Assembly: GCF_015752285.1 (NCBI RefSeq)
Contig: NZ_JADOUY010000002.1
Span: 567,303 to 631,302 of the forward strand
Length of the DNA: 64,000 nucleotides
Source: Mycetocola_A sp015752285
GTDB lineage: Bacteria > Actinomycetota > Actinomycetes > Actinomycetales > Microbacteriaceae
Direction of reading: 5' to 3'
In this document: positions 36,006 to 45,956 of the stretch, piece after piece
How positions within the stretch are numbered: the stretch's first letter is position 1
Layout of the letters: the number at the start of each line of letters is the position of its first letter
The notes under the pieces: generated by a model
What the model was told of the DNA's origin: nothing
Seen by the model: only the letters and a program-made list of their open reading frames with translations
Database searches by the model: none
Program-made: the position numbers and the translations under genes

Positions 36006-38576
36006 TCAGGCGACGGCGATGAGGCCGAGCTCTGCCGGACTGGCGAGCAGCGCGTTCTTCGGAACCACCCGCACGCTGTAGCCGAAGCCACCGGGGCGGC
36101 CGAGGCTCACCGTTCCGGAGAACAGCCAGTCGCCGCCGTCGCCGGAGTCGGCATCCGGGTCAGGGATCTCGGCTTCGAGTTCAGCGCTCTGCACGTCGCG
36201 GAGATCGTCGCCGTTCGCACCGCTGAGACCGTACACGACCTGCACGGACACATCGTCAGGACTCAGGCTGCCCAGCCTCACCGTCGCACGAAGGTGAAGT
36301 TCGTCGCCCACCTGCGGCGTCAGGTCGAGGCCGCCGGACTCGACGTGCGCGATGGCGACGTCCGGCCACGCAGCGGTGACCCGCGCCTTCCACTCGGCGA
36401 GGCGCCTGGCCGGCTTGTATCCGTCACCACGCAGCACCGTGGTGCTCGAGTATGCCGGCAGATAGAGCGATTCGGTGTACTCGCGAACCATCCGGTCTGC
36501 GCTGAGTCGCGGCGACAGCGTCGACAACGTGTGACGGATGCTTCGCAGCCAGTCGGTCGGGAGCCCATCGGAGTCCCGGGCATAAAAGCGTGGCGCGATC
36601 TGGTGTTCGATCAGGTCGTACATCGACTCCGCCTCGAGCCGGTCGCGCTCCTCGGCATCGGCTGTCGCCGCCGAGGGGATCGCCCAGCCGTTGTCACCGT
36701 CGAAGAACTCGTTCCACCAGCCATCGAGAATGGAGAGGTTGAGGACGCCGTTCAGGGCGGCTTTCATCCCGGACGTCCCACACGCTTCCAGGGGCCTGAG
36801 CGGGTTGTTCAGCCAGACGTCGGTGCCAGGGTAGAGCTTCTGTGCCATGGCGATGTCGTAGTTCGGGAGGAAGACGATGCGCTCGCGTACCCGCGGGTCT
36901 TTCGCGAACTCCACGATCTTCTGGATCAGTCGCTTGCCCTCGATATCGGCGGGATGTGATTTGCCGGCGATGACGATCTGCACGGGGCGGTCAGGGTGGA
37001 GCAGGATGCCACGCAACCGGTCGGTGTCGTGCAGCATCAGCGTGAGCCGCTTGTACGTCGGAACCCGCCGCGCGAATCCGATGGTGAGCACCCGCGGATC
37101 GAGCAGCGAGTGGAGCCACTCGGGGGCGACTCCCCCGGGATTCTGCTGCAGCCACGCGCGTTCGAGACGACGGCGCGCGTCTGCGACCAGTTCGGCACGC
37201 ATGTCGTTGCGCACCGACCACAGCTCGGCATCAGACACCGCAGGTGAAGCCCAGTCGGCGTTGGCCGTGTCCGTGGTGCCGAGGGTGCGTGCCGCAAGCG
37301 CTGTCAGCTGCGGTGCCGTCCAGCTGGCGGGATGCACCCCGTTTGTGACGGAACCGATGGGAACGTCTTCGGTATCGAATCCGGGCCAGAGGTCACTGAA
37401 CATCCGTCGGCTGACCTCGCCGTGCAACTGGGAGACCCCGTTGGCACGCTGGCCGAGACGCAGCCCCATGACGGCCATGTTGAACGCGCCGTCCGGTGGA
37501 CTCCCCGCTTCGCGACCGAGCGAGAGAACGTCGTCGACCGGCACTGCCGGCAGCAGATCGGTCTCGAAATAGCGACGGACCAGGGCGGATTCGAAGCGGT
37601 CGATGCCGGCGGGCACGGGCGTGTGGGTCGTGAACACCGTGCCGGCTCTGACCACCTGCAACGCTTCGGTGAAGCTCAGCCCGTCGCGGATGAGGTCGCC
37701 GATCCGTTCGACACCGAGGAATCCGGCGTGGCCTTCATTGGTGTGGAACACCCGCGGCGGCCGCACTCCGGTGCGTTCGGCCCAGGCTCCGATTGCCCGG
37801 ACACCACCGATTCCGAGCAGGAGCTCCTGCTGCAGCCGGTGTTCCTCCGCACCGCCGTACAGGCGGTCGGTGACGTGACAGAGCTCATCGGTGTTCTCCG
37901 GGATGTCGGAGTCAAGAAGGAGCAGCGTCACCCGACCGACCCTGCCCTGCCAGATCCGCGCGCTGAGAACCTGGTCGTCGGGCAGGCACAGGGTGACGAT
38001 CACCGGGCTGCCGTCCGGCTGCCGGAGAACACGAAGTGGGAGGCCGTCCGGGTCGAGCACCGGGTAGGTCTCCTGCTGCCAGCCGTCTGGTGAGAGGGCC
38101 TGGCTGAAGTATCCGGAGCGGTAGAACAGTCCGACGGCCACGAGCGGGACGCCGAGGTCTGACGCACTCTTGAGATGGTCGCCGGCGAGGATGCCGAGAC
38201 CGCCGGAATACTGCGGAAGCGCGGCAGCGATACCGAACTCCGGCGAGAAGTAGGCGATGGATTCGGGCTTCTCACCCTCCAGCTGCTGGTACCAGCGCGG
38301 CTCGTTCAGATAGCGGGTGAGATCGTCGCGAAGCGCATTCGCCCGGTCGACGAAGGCGTCGTCCGCCGCGAGTTCGTCGATGCGTTCCTGACTGATCTGC
38401 CCGAACAGGCTGATCGGGTCGTGCTGGAAATCCCGCCACGCATCCGGGGCGATGTCGGAGAACAGGTCCTGCGTGGGTTCGTGCCAGGCCCACCTGAGGT
38501 TTCCCACGAGGTGCTCGAGCGCCGAGAGCCGCTCAGGGAGCGCTGGCCGGACCGTAAATCGTCTAATCGCCTTCAC
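36006..38576 (-). CDS. glgP: Alpha-glucan (glycogen/maltodextrin) phosphorylase
   Basis: 856-residue GT35 phosphorylase releasing glucose-1-phosphate from alpha-glucans. It begins with the DUF3417 domain typical of actinobacterial GlgP (LEHLVGNLRWAWHEPTQDLF). The PLP-lysine region is EACGTSGMKAALNGVLNLSI, and KRVPTYKRLTLM-like and VIAGKSHPADIEGKRLI segments are present. GTG at 38576 is set by a TAGGCT box. It is divergent from glgE. Confidence 0.94.
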   Translation of the reverse strand: MKAIRRFTVRPALPERLSALEHLVGNLRWAWHEPTQDLFSDIAPDAWRDFQHDPISLFGQISQERIDELAADDAFVDRANALRDDLTRYLNEPRWYQQLEGEKPESIAYFSPEFGIAAALPQYSGGLGILAGDHLKSASDLGVPLVAVGLFYRSGYFSQALSPDGWQQETYPVLDPDGLPLRVLRQPDGSPVIVTLCLPDDQVLSARIWQGRVGRVTLLLLDSDIPENTDELCHVTDRLYGGAEEHRLQQELLLGIGGVRAIGAWAERTGVRPPRVFHTNEGHAGFLGVERIGDLIRDGLSFTEALQVVRAGTVFTTHTPVPAGIDRFESALVRRYFETDLLPAVPVDDVLSLGREAGSPPDGAFNMAVMGLRLGQRANGVSQLHGEVSRRMFSDLWPGFDTEDVPIGSVTNGVHPASWTAPQLTALAARTLGTTDTANADWASPAVSDAELWSVRNDMRAELVADARRRLERAWLQQNPGGVAPEWLHSLLDPRVLTIGFARRVPTYKRLTLMLHDTDRLRGILLHPDRPVQIVIAGKSHPADIEGKRLIQKIVEFAKDPRVRERIVFLPNYDIAMAQKLYPGTDVWLNNPLRPLEACGTSGMKAALNGVLNLSILDGWWNEFFDGDNGWAIPSAATADAEERDRLEAESMYDLIEHQIAPRFYARDSDGLPTDWLRSIRHTLSTLSPRLSADRMVREYTESLYLPAYSSTTVLRGDGYKPARRLAEWKARVTAAWPDVAIAHVESGGLDLTPQVGDELHLRATVRLGSLSPDDVSVQVVYGLSGANGDDLRDVQSAELEAEIPDPDADSGDGGDWLFSGTVSLGRPGGFGYSVRVVPKNALLASPAELGLIAVA

Positions 38577-38583
38577 GGTGTTC

Positions 38584-38589
38584 AGCCTA
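38584..38589 (-). promoter_or_regulatory. Leaderless -10 box TAGGCT of glgP
   Basis: GAACACC (seven bases) precedes the GTG. With the glgE box it forms a divergent 115-bp promoter region between degradation and synthesis genes. Confidence 0.55.
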
Positions 38590-38678
38590 GGCGAGGGCGG
38601 TCTGCAGCCACCAACGGCGGGCGCATATTGGCTACGGGGAGTTTGGTCAAGCCAGCAACCCTTGCCCCCGATTCGCGG

Positions 38679-38684
38679 TACGGT
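38679..38684 (+). promoter_or_regulatory. Leaderless -10 box TACGGT of glgE
   Basis: CGGACTT (seven bases) precedes the GTG at 38692. Confidence 0.5.
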
Positions 38685-38691
38685 CGGACTT

Positions 38692-40758
38692 GTGGCGAAG
38701 AAAGCAACGAGCAAGGCGGCCGGACCTCTCAAGGCCGCCCCCGCAGAGTCCATCGTTCGAACGACCCCCGGTATCGGCAGGATCCCGGTTCTCGGCCTCT
38801 CGCCGATCGTGTCATGTGGCCGATGGCCGGCGCGCGGTTTTGTCGGGGAGGTGATCCCGTTCCGTGCGACGGCGTTCCGCGAGGGTCACGACGCCATCGG
38901 GGTGGAGCTTCTGCTCACCTCGCCTGCCGGCGTGACCACGCGGCATCCGATGTCGCTCATCACCGTCGGGCTCGACGACTACGAAGCACTCGCGCAAGTG
39001 GATGCGCCAGGCATCTGGCGGTTCACGGTCCGTGCATACTCGGACGACTTCGAGACCTGGCACCACAACGCATCCATCAAGATTCCCGCTGGGATCGACG
39101 TCGAGCTGATGTTCACGATCGGTGCCCAGTTGCTCCAGCGTGCGGCTGGCGAGTCGAACCGTCCAGCAGACGAGCGCGCCTACCTCGAGCAGCAGGCGAC
39201 GACGCTCGCAGCAACGGATGCCTCCCTCGAGACCCGCGCGGCGGTCCTCGACGATCGCCGTCTGCACCAGATCGCGTACGAGCATCCGATGACGACGATC
39301 TCGAGTTCGTCCGATGTCGCCGAGATCCGGGTCGAGCGCACCCGGGCGGGCCTCGGCTCCTGGTACGAGTTCTTCCCCCGTTCGGAGGGAGCGAAGAAAC
39401 GTGCTGACGGGTCCTGGCAGTCCGGTACCTTCCGGACGGCAGCGAAGCGGCTCGCTCCGGTCGCCGCGATGGGCTTCGACGTCGTCTACCTGCCGCCGAT
39501 CCACCCGATCGGGACGACCTTCCGCAAGGGCCCGAACAACACCCTCACCCCCGGGCCCCACGACCCGGGCTCACCCTGGGCGATCGGCTCGGCTGACGGC
39601 GGCCACGACGCCATCCACCCCGAACTCGGGACGGAGGCGGACTTCCGCTACTTCCTCGGCGAGGCCGCGAAAAACGACATCGAGATCGCCATCGACCTCG
39701 CGCTGCAGGCGTCGCCTGATCACCCCTGGGTCACCGAACACCCTGAGTGGTTCACGACTCTCCCCGACGGCACCATCGCGTACGCAGAGAACCCGCCGAA
39801 GAAGTACCAGGACATCTACCCGGTCAACTTCGACAACGATCCCGAGGGCATCCGTGCCGAAGTCCTCCGCATCGTGCGGCACTGGATCTCGCTCGGTGTG
39901 AAGATCTTCCGGGTCGACAACCCGCACACGAAGACGGTGGAGTTCTGGGAGTGGCTGATCGGCACCGTCAACGCCGAGGATCCTGACGTCATCTTCCTGG
40001 CCGAGGCGTTCACCCGCCCGGCCATGATGCAGGCCCTCGCCCGCGTGGGATTCCAGCAGAGCTACACCTACTTCACCTGGCGCAACACGAAGGAAGAGCT
40101 CGAGGAGTTCTTCACGAGCATCAGCACCGAGACCGCTGACTTCCTGCGCCCGAACCTGTTCGTCAACACGCCGGACATCCTCACCGAGTACCTGCAGTTC
40201 GGCGGCCCAGCCGCCTACACGATCCGTGCCGCGCTTGCGGCGACGGCAGCACCGGTCTGGGGCGTCTACTCCGGGTTCGAGCTGTTCGAGAACGTCGCCC
40301 GAACGGGCGCGGAGGAGAACATCGACAACGAGAAGTTCGAGTTCAAACCCCGTGATTTCGCCGCTGCGGATGCCGCTGGCCGGTCACTTTCGCTCTACCT
40401 CGGCACGCTCAATCGGATCCGTCGCGAACACCCGGCGCTCGGTCAGCTGCGCAACCTGCGGCTGCACTCGAGCGACGACGACGCGATCCTCGTCTACAGC
40501 AAGCACCTCGCCGCCGAGTTCACCCCGACCGGCGTCGCAGACACCATCCTCGTCGTTGCGAATGTCGACCCGCATTCCGTCCGCGAGACCACCGTCCATA
40601 TCGACAGTTCTGCATTCGGTATCGCACCGGGCGCCACGTATCAGGTCACCGACCTCGTCACTGGCGCCAGCTGGCCGTGGAGCGAACACAACTTCGTTCG
40701 TCTCGACGCCTTCACCGAACCGGTGCACATCTTCCACGTTCAGGAGGCCACATCGTGA
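38692..40758 (+). CDS. glgE: Alpha-1,4-glucan:maltose-1-phosphate maltosyltransferase
   Basis: 688-residue GH13_3 enzyme that elongates alpha-1,4-glucan from maltose-1-phosphate. The nucleophile is Asp409 in KIFRVDNPHTKT and the acid/base is Glu438 in IFLAEAFTRP; their 29-residue spacing equals that of the characterised Streptomyces enzyme. YFTWRNTKEELEEF and FFVNTPDIL-like pocket segments are present. GTG at 38692 is set by a TACGGT box. The stop overlaps glgB (GTGA). Confidence 0.96.
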   Translation: MAKKATSKAAGPLKAAPAESIVRTTPGIGRIPVLGLSPIVSCGRWPARGFVGEVIPFRATAFREGHDAIGVELLLTSPAGVTTRHPMSLITVGLDDYEALAQVDAPGIWRFTVRAYSDDFETWHHNASIKIPAGIDVELMFTIGAQLLQRAAGESNRPADERAYLEQQATTLAATDASLETRAAVLDDRRLHQIAYEHPMTTISSSSDVAEIRVERTRAGLGSWYEFFPRSEGAKKRADGSWQSGTFRTAAKRLAPVAAMGFDVVYLPPIHPIGTTFRKGPNNTLTPGPHDPGSPWAIGSADGGHDAIHPELGTEADFRYFLGEAAKNDIEIAIDLALQASPDHPWVTEHPEWFTTLPDGTIAYAENPPKKYQDIYPVNFDNDPEGIRAEVLRIVRHWISLGVKIFRVDNPHTKTVEFWEWLIGTVNAEDPDVIFLAEAFTRPAMMQALARVGFQQSYTYFTWRNTKEELEEFFTSISTETADFLRPNLFVNTPDILTEYLQFGGPAAYTIRAALAATAAPVWGVYSGFELFENVARTGAEENIDNEKFEFKPRDFAAADAAGRSLSLYLGTLNRIRREHPALGQLRNLRLHSSDDDAILVYSKHLAAEFTPTGVADTILVVANVDPHSVRETTVHIDSSAFGIAPGATYQVTDLVTGASWPWSEHNFVRLDAFTEPVHIFHVQEATS

Positions 40759-43040
40759 CCGACCCCACCACACCCACATCGACTCCGTCCACCCCAGCGA
40801 CGGAAGCGACGACACCAGACAGGAACATCGCAGTGCCCGCGGCCGAGCCGAAGACCGCGAGCGCACCAGCGGTTCGCGACACCCCACCGGAGAACGTGCT
40901 CGATGCGGTCTCCACCGGCTCGTACTACGACCCCCATTCCGTACTCGGCCAGCATCCGTCCGGTTCCGTGACGGTCCTTCGGACCCTGCGACCACTCGCA
41001 CGGACCGTCACCGCGGTGCTCGGCGACGGCCAGCGGGTCGAACTCCACCACTTGTTCAACGGCATCTGGGAGGGCGAGCACACTGCCGGGTTCCCCGACT
41101 ACGCGATCGAAGCTGAGTACGGTGACGACGTGGTGTGGAACACCGACGACCCGTACCGTTTCGGACCGACGATCGGCGAGCTCGACCTCCACCTCATCGG
41201 CGAAGGACGGCACGAAGAGCTGTGGAAGGCTCTCGGTGCCCGTCTCACCGAGCACACGGCGACCGAGAAGGCCGTCGCGGGCACATCATTTACCGTGTGG
41301 GCTCCTCACGCCCAGGCGGTTCGGATCATCGGCGAGTTCAACGGTTGGGACGGTCGCCTGCACGCGATGAGGAACATGGGCCCGACCGGTGTGTGGGAGC
41401 TCTTCGTTCCTGCACTGCCTTCTGGCACGTTGTACAAGTTCGAGCTGCTCAGCGCGGACGGCACCTGGGTCCGTCGCTCGGACCCGATGGCCCGCTTCAC
41501 CGAGACTCCCCCTGCGACGGCATCCGTCGTCGGCAGCTCCAGCCACGAGTGGGCGGATGCCGCGTGGATGGAGCACCGCGCAGCCACCAACCCGCACAAT
41601 TCCGCGATGAGCATCTACGAGATGCACCTCGGTTCGTGGCGTCCAGGCCTGGGCTACCGCGATCTCGCGGACCCGCTGATCGAATACGTGCGGGCGCTGG
41701 GATTCACCCATGTCGAGTTCATGCCGCTGGCGGAGCATCCGTACGGCGGGTCGTGGGGTTATCAGATCACCGGCTACTTCGCCCCGACCAACCGGTTCGG
41801 CCACCCGGATGACCTGAAGTACCTCATCGACCGACTGCACCAGGCCGGAATCGGTGTGCTCATGGACTGGGTCCCCGGCCACTTCGCCACAGATGAATGG
41901 GCACTCGCCCGCTTCGACGGGCAGGCCCTCTACGAGCACTCGGACCCCCGCCTCGGTGAGCACAAGGACTGGGGCACGTACATCTTCAACTTCGGCGACA
42001 GCCAGGTGCGCAACTTTCTGGTCGCCAACGCGCTGTACTGGCTCGAGGAGTTCCACGTCGATGGTTTGCGCGTCGATGCTGTCGCCTCGATGCTGTACCT
42101 GGACTACTCGAGGGAAGCCGACCAGTGGGTCCCGAACGAGCACGGCGGTCGTGAGAACCTGCACGCCATCAGCCTGCTCCAGGAGGCGAACGCGACCGCA
42201 TACAAGCGCAACCCCGGCGTCGTCATGATCGCGGAGGAATCCACCAGCTGGCCGGGCGTCACCGCGGCTACGTCCGGCGGCGGGCTTGGTTTCGGCATCA
42301 AATGGAACATGGGCTGGATGCATGACTCGCTCCAGTACATCCAGCACGACCCGATGTATCGCTCCCACCACCACGGCGAACTGACGTTCAGTTTCGTCTA
42401 CGCGTTCAGCGAGAACTTCCTGCTGCCGATCAGTCACGACGAGGTCGTGCACGGCAAGGGCTCGCTGCTCTCGCGCATGCCCGGCGATCACTGGCAGAAG
42501 CTTGCCAACATGCGCGTGTTCCTTGCGTTCATGTGGGCTCACCCCGGCAAGCAGCTGCTCTTCATGGGTCAGGAGTTCGGCCAGCCGTCCGAGTGGTCAG
42601 AGGCCAGGGGTCTGGACTGGTGGATCCTCGACCAGCCCAGCCACCAGGGGCTGTTCAACCTCGTCGGCCAGCTCAACCGCGTCTACGCCGAGAACCCGGC
42701 ATTGTGGGCACTCGACAACGAGCCGGCCGGGTTCGAACTGATCGACGGCGGTGACTCGGCTCACAGTGTTCTCTCGTTCCTCCGGAAAGACAACGACGGC
42801 AACACGATCGCCGCCCTGTTCAACTTCTCCGGCGCGCCGGTTGGTCCTTACCGGATCGGCCTCCCCGAGGCCGGCGAGTGGGACGAGCTGCTCAACACGG
42901 ATGCCGGTGAGTTCGGCGGGTCAGGAGTCGGCAACTACGGTTCCGTCGTCGCGGTCGACGAGCCGTGGGCGGGGCGCCCGGCGTCAGCCGAACTGACCCT
43001 TCCGCCGCTCGGCGCTCTCTGGCTGCGCCTCCGTCGCTAG
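40755..43040 (+). CDS. glgB: 1,4-alpha-glucan branching enzyme
   Basis: 761-residue GH13_9 enzyme introducing alpha-1,6 branches. A disordered Thr/Pro/Ala-rich N-terminal ~45 residues precedes the N1 and CBM48 domains (YDPHSVLGQHPSG; FTVWAPHAQAVRIIGEFNGW). The catalytic acids are in DGLRVDAVASMLYLDYSR, VMIAEESTSWPGV and LPISHDEVVHGKGSL. GTG at 40755 overlaps the glgE stop, with AGGAGG seven bases upstream, so glgE and glgB are co-translated. Confidence 0.96.
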   Translation: MTDPTTPTSTPSTPATEATTPDRNIAVPAAEPKTASAPAVRDTPPENVLDAVSTGSYYDPHSVLGQHPSGSVTVLRTLRPLARTVTAVLGDGQRVELHHLFNGIWEGEHTAGFPDYAIEAEYGDDVVWNTDDPYRFGPTIGELDLHLIGEGRHEELWKALGARLTEHTATEKAVAGTSFTVWAPHAQAVRIIGEFNGWDGRLHAMRNMGPTGVWELFVPALPSGTLYKFELLSADGTWVRRSDPMARFTETPPATASVVGSSSHEWADAAWMEHRAATNPHNSAMSIYEMHLGSWRPGLGYRDLADPLIEYVRALGFTHVEFMPLAEHPYGGSWGYQITGYFAPTNRFGHPDDLKYLIDRLHQAGIGVLMDWVPGHFATDEWALARFDGQALYEHSDPRLGEHKDWGTYIFNFGDSQVRNFLVANALYWLEEFHVDGLRVDAVASMLYLDYSREADQWVPNEHGGRENLHAISLLQEANATAYKRNPGVVMIAEESTSWPGVTAATSGGGLGFGIKWNMGWMHDSLQYIQHDPMYRSHHHGELTFSFVYAFSENFLLPISHDEVVHGKGSLLSRMPGDHWQKLANMRVFLAFMWAHPGKQLLFMGQEFGQPSEWSEARGLDWWILDQPSHQGLFNLVGQLNRVYAENPALWALDNEPAGFELIDGGDSAHSVLSFLRKDNDGNTIAALFNFSGAPVGPYRIGLPEAGEWDELLNTDAGEFGGSGVGNYGSVVAVDEPWAGRPASAELTLPPLGALWLRLRR

Positions 43041-43055
43041 CTTCCAGGAACACGA

Positions 43056-43118
43056 GAACACCCGTTCCGGCTCGAGGACACCCGTCACATCGGGTGCTCG
43101 CGACCGGAACGGGTGTTC
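43056..43118. terminator. Long hairpin terminator after glgB
   Basis: Outer 15-bp stem with arms at 43056-43070 (GAACACCCGTTCCGG) and 43104-43118, with a smaller inner stem (CGAG...ACCCG / CGGGT...CTCG) around 43073-43101. It lies between convergent glgB and the thioredoxin-like gene. A TTT follows on the + strand. Confidence 0.75.
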
Positions 43119-43133
43119 TGTTTCGACCCGACC

Positions 43134-44081
43134 TCAGTAGAGGAGGTTGGTGAGGCGTGCACGGGCGCGACCGACGCGAGGGTCGTCGAGGCCGACGACC
43201 TCGAACAGGTCGAGAATGCGCGTGCGAATCGTGTTGCGGCCGTCAACATCCGCTGATTCGAAGAGCGTCAGCAGGCGATCGAATGCGTCCTCGACATGCC
43301 CGCCGGAGAGGTCGAGGTCTGCGACGTCGAGTTGGGCGTCGAGCCCCTGTGGGTCCGCTGCGGCGGCCGCGCGGATCGACTCGATCGTCTTCCCCTGCAG
43401 CCGGTGCAGCAGGCTGACCTGGGCGAGTCCGGCGACGGCCATCTTGTCTGCCGGGTTCTGTGCGATCGCCGTCGTGTATGCACGGATGGCGCGCGGATAG
43501 TCGGCCTGTTCGATCGCGTCGTACGCTTCGACGTGCAGAGGGGGAAGCGGGGGTTCAACGACCTCCGCCTCGTCTGCCTGCACCCCTGACACGGTGACCG
43601 TGCCGGTGACACCGCTCTGCGCAGCCGCCTGAAGGACCTGGTCGAATACCTGGCGGATCTGGTCTTCGGGGAGGGCGCCGGCGAACAGCTGAAGCGGCCG
43701 CCCGCCGATCAGGGCGACGGCCGCTGGAACGGACTGCACCTGGAAGGCCTGGCGGAGCTGAAGATTGGTCGTCACGTCCACGGTGACGAGCAGGAGCCGG
43801 CCTCCGTAGCTTTCGACGATCGCCTCGAGACCGGGAGTCGGCGAACCCGCCCACAGGTCCACGATGATCGGCACGGACGTCGACAGGTCGAGGAACGTGC
43901 CGAAGGTGGCATCCGTTGCCTCGGCGACGAGCGCAGGGACCTCGATCGGGCCGGCGGAACCGGCCGGAGCGGCTCCGGGAGCGGCTGGAGCAGCCGGCGT
44001 TGCCGCCTGACCGCGGTTCACCAGGCTGGAGAGGTCGATCGCGCCACGGAGGTGCTCGGCTGCTGGCTGCATTCCGCTCAT
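43134..44081 (-). CDS. Thioredoxin-like/TPR co-chaperone, YbbN (CnoX) type
   Basis: 315 residues: an Ala/Pro-rich linker, a thioredoxin fold (VPIIVDLWAGSPTPGLEAIVESY) and a C-terminal helical TPR-like half (AYDAIEQADYPRAIRAYTTAIAQNPADKMAVAGLA). The usual CxxC is replaced by SPTP, so it is not a disulfide reductase; YbbN proteins without CxxC act as chaperone-holding factors. The ATG shares one base with the upstream stop (TGATG). Confidence 0.85.
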   Translation of the reverse strand: MSGMQPAAEHLRGAIDLSSLVNRGQAATPAAPAAPGAAPAGSAGPIEVPALVAEATDATFGTFLDLSTSVPIIVDLWAGSPTPGLEAIVESYGGRLLLVTVDVTTNLQLRQAFQVQSVPAAVALIGGRPLQLFAGALPEDQIRQVFDQVLQAAAQSGVTGTVTVSGVQADEAEVVEPPLPPLHVEAYDAIEQADYPRAIRAYTTAIAQNPADKMAVAGLAQVSLLHRLQGKTIESIRAAAAADPQGLDAQLDVADLDLSGGHVEDAFDRLLTLFESADVDGRNTIRTRILDLFEVVGLDDPRVGRARARLTNLLY

Positions 44082-45919
44082 CAGAGTTCCGCCGCCTTCG
44101 TCAGGCCCTGGCTGAACCCGAGCAATCGGATCTTCTCCGTGCTGCCGGCTGGCGGGACATAGAACAACAGCTGGTCGCTGTACGTCGACTGCACACCCTT
44201 CTCCGTTTCTGTCAGTCCGCTCAGTGCCGCGACGGCACCGGCGAGTTTGATCTTGGCTCCGGCCTCGACCGGCTTGACGACTTCGGTCTCGACGATGTCG
44301 ACGGCGACGATCGCTCCGGATTCGTTGGTGGCCAGCGCAACAGGCGCCATCTTTCCCGCCGCCGTCGAGAACTCGATCGTTGCCGTCGTCGGCAGGTCTT
44401 CCTTCTTCGCGGCGCGGTCTGCAGCGATCGCGGTTCGCAACGAGTCGCCGTCGGCGTCGAACAGTTCGAAGAACTCGCTCTCTTCACCGTTCGTGATCAC
44501 GTCGGTGTAGGCGGCGGCCAGCTCGTCGGGCTGCAGCACCTGGAACGTCGAGTCAGGAGGAAGCTGCGCTGTTCCGATCGTCGCCGGGGCGACATCCGGA
44601 ATCTGCGCGTCAGGCTCGAGACGCACCGCTGACTGGATTTCGTAGTTCGCGCGGGGGCTGTCCTGGACGAGCACGATCGCCGTCGGCGCCACCGTGTCGT
44701 CTGCTTCGTCGTGGACAACGGTCATGACGGTGCGCGGCCAGGTGTCCGTCGCCTGAGGCAGGGTGAGACCGCCGGGAGCGGCCGGGATCGGCGTCGGCTG
44801 AGCGAAGTCGGTGATCGACTCGCGGATGGCGTAATTCGCGGTGCGTTCGGCGAGGGCGGGGCCCACGAAACGGGTAGCGGCGAGATCGGCGTCGAGCGCG
44901 GCATCCGCTTCGAGGGCGACAGCGGAGATGCGGGCAACGATGCGTTCCAGCTGGGGCGCGCTCACGGCAGGGGCCGGCTGGTCTTCGTCTGGAACGATGT
45001 CGGTCGCGCTCGGCGTCGCCGTCGGTGTTCCTGTGCCGGAGAAATCGGGCCAGAAACCGGCGGAGCACCCGCTCAGCGCAAGAGATGACACGAGGACGAC
45101 CGGGAGGACGGCGATCATCGAGCGTTTGGACGCGCGCGGGCGTTTCGGAGCACTGCCATGCTGCTTGTCCGACTTGTATCTGGACGGCTTCGGAACCTTG
45201 GGCATTTTCTCCATACCCGGGCCGGCGGACAGGCTCTTGCGCCGGGGACCGCGTGATTTGCGCATGTGCTGGATCCCGAGCAGATAGAGCACGAGACCGG
45301 CGAGCAGGAGGATGAGGCCACCGACGATGAGAGGCCCCGCCCACGGGGTGGTGTTGTTCAACGGCCAGGAGACCTGAACGGTGTCCGGGGCCGGGTCGGT
45401 GCCGTTGGAAGCGATGAGCACACTGACGTCCTCCGGCAGGCTCACCGTTTCGATGAGCGCGTTTTCCTCGGCGAATTCGGCGAGCCAGAGGTCGCTGCCT
45501 GCCGGGTCGGCGAGAGCATCGGCCGCAGCCTGCTCCTCCTCCGTCAGCGGTTCGGTGTCGACGCGCGGGTCGGTGTCATCGGCTTCGGCCGCCTCAGGCG
45601 TCACGACGGATGCCGTCAGGCTGGCCGTTTCCGTGTCGACCGAGAGGGCGTTGTACGACGACTCCCCCAGCCAGGCAAGGACGTCTGCGGTGCGACCGTA
45701 TGCGAGGAAGACCTCGTCGGAGCCGGAGACCGTCAGCGACTGCTGGCCGGGTTGAGCGGCGAGTTCCTCCCCGCTGATCACGGTGTACGGCAATTCGCCC
45801 TTCACCGTCGTCTCTACGGCGTAGGTGGACGGGCCGAGAAAAACCGTGCGTTGGGCGATGCCCAGCACGATCATGGTCGCGGCGACCACAAACGCCAATA
45901 TCGCGAAAACGAAGCGCAC
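44081..45919 (-). CDS. Large membrane protein with an internal lipobox-like segment (apparent fusion)
   Basis: 612 residues. Part 1 has an N-terminal helix (FVFAILAFVVAATMIVLGIAQ), an extracytoplasmic domain, a second helix (LIVGGLILLLAGLVLYLLGI) and a basic cytoplasmic loop rich in Lys/Arg/Pro. Part 2 starts with VLPVVLVSSLALSGCSAGFW, which looks like a lipoprotein signal inside the protein, followed by a ~300-residue exported domain. The frame is continuous. GTG at 45919 has GGAG five bases upstream. The function is unknown; coupling to YbbN suggests an envelope or stress role. Confidence 0.7.
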   Translation of the reverse strand: MRFVFAILAFVVAATMIVLGIAQRTVFLGPSTYAVETTVKGELPYTVISGEELAAQPGQQSLTVSGSDEVFLAYGRTADVLAWLGESSYNALSVDTETASLTASVVTPEAAEADDTDPRVDTEPLTEEEQAAADALADPAGSDLWLAEFAEENALIETVSLPEDVSVLIASNGTDPAPDTVQVSWPLNNTTPWAGPLIVGGLILLLAGLVLYLLGIQHMRKSRGPRRKSLSAGPGMEKMPKVPKPSRYKSDKQHGSAPKRPRASKRSMIAVLPVVLVSSLALSGCSAGFWPDFSGTGTPTATPSATDIVPDEDQPAPAVSAPQLERIVARISAVALEADAALDADLAATRFVGPALAERTANYAIRESITDFAQPTPIPAAPGGLTLPQATDTWPRTVMTVVHDEADDTVAPTAIVLVQDSPRANYEIQSAVRLEPDAQIPDVAPATIGTAQLPPDSTFQVLQPDELAAAYTDVITNGEESEFFELFDADGDSLRTAIAADRAAKKEDLPTTATIEFSTAAGKMAPVALATNESGAIVAVDIVETEVVKPVEAGAKIKLAGAVAALSGLTETEKGVQSTYSDQLLFYVPPAGSTEKIRLLGFSQGLTKAAEL

Positions 45920-45956
45920 TACATCTCCTTCTCGGTTGCGACCGCAGGGGCGGTGC

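Noticed and set aside
43134..44081. Loss of CxxC in the thioredoxin-like protein as a novelty
   Set aside because: YbbN-type proteins in many bacteria lack CxxC and work as chaperone-like factors, so this is expected.
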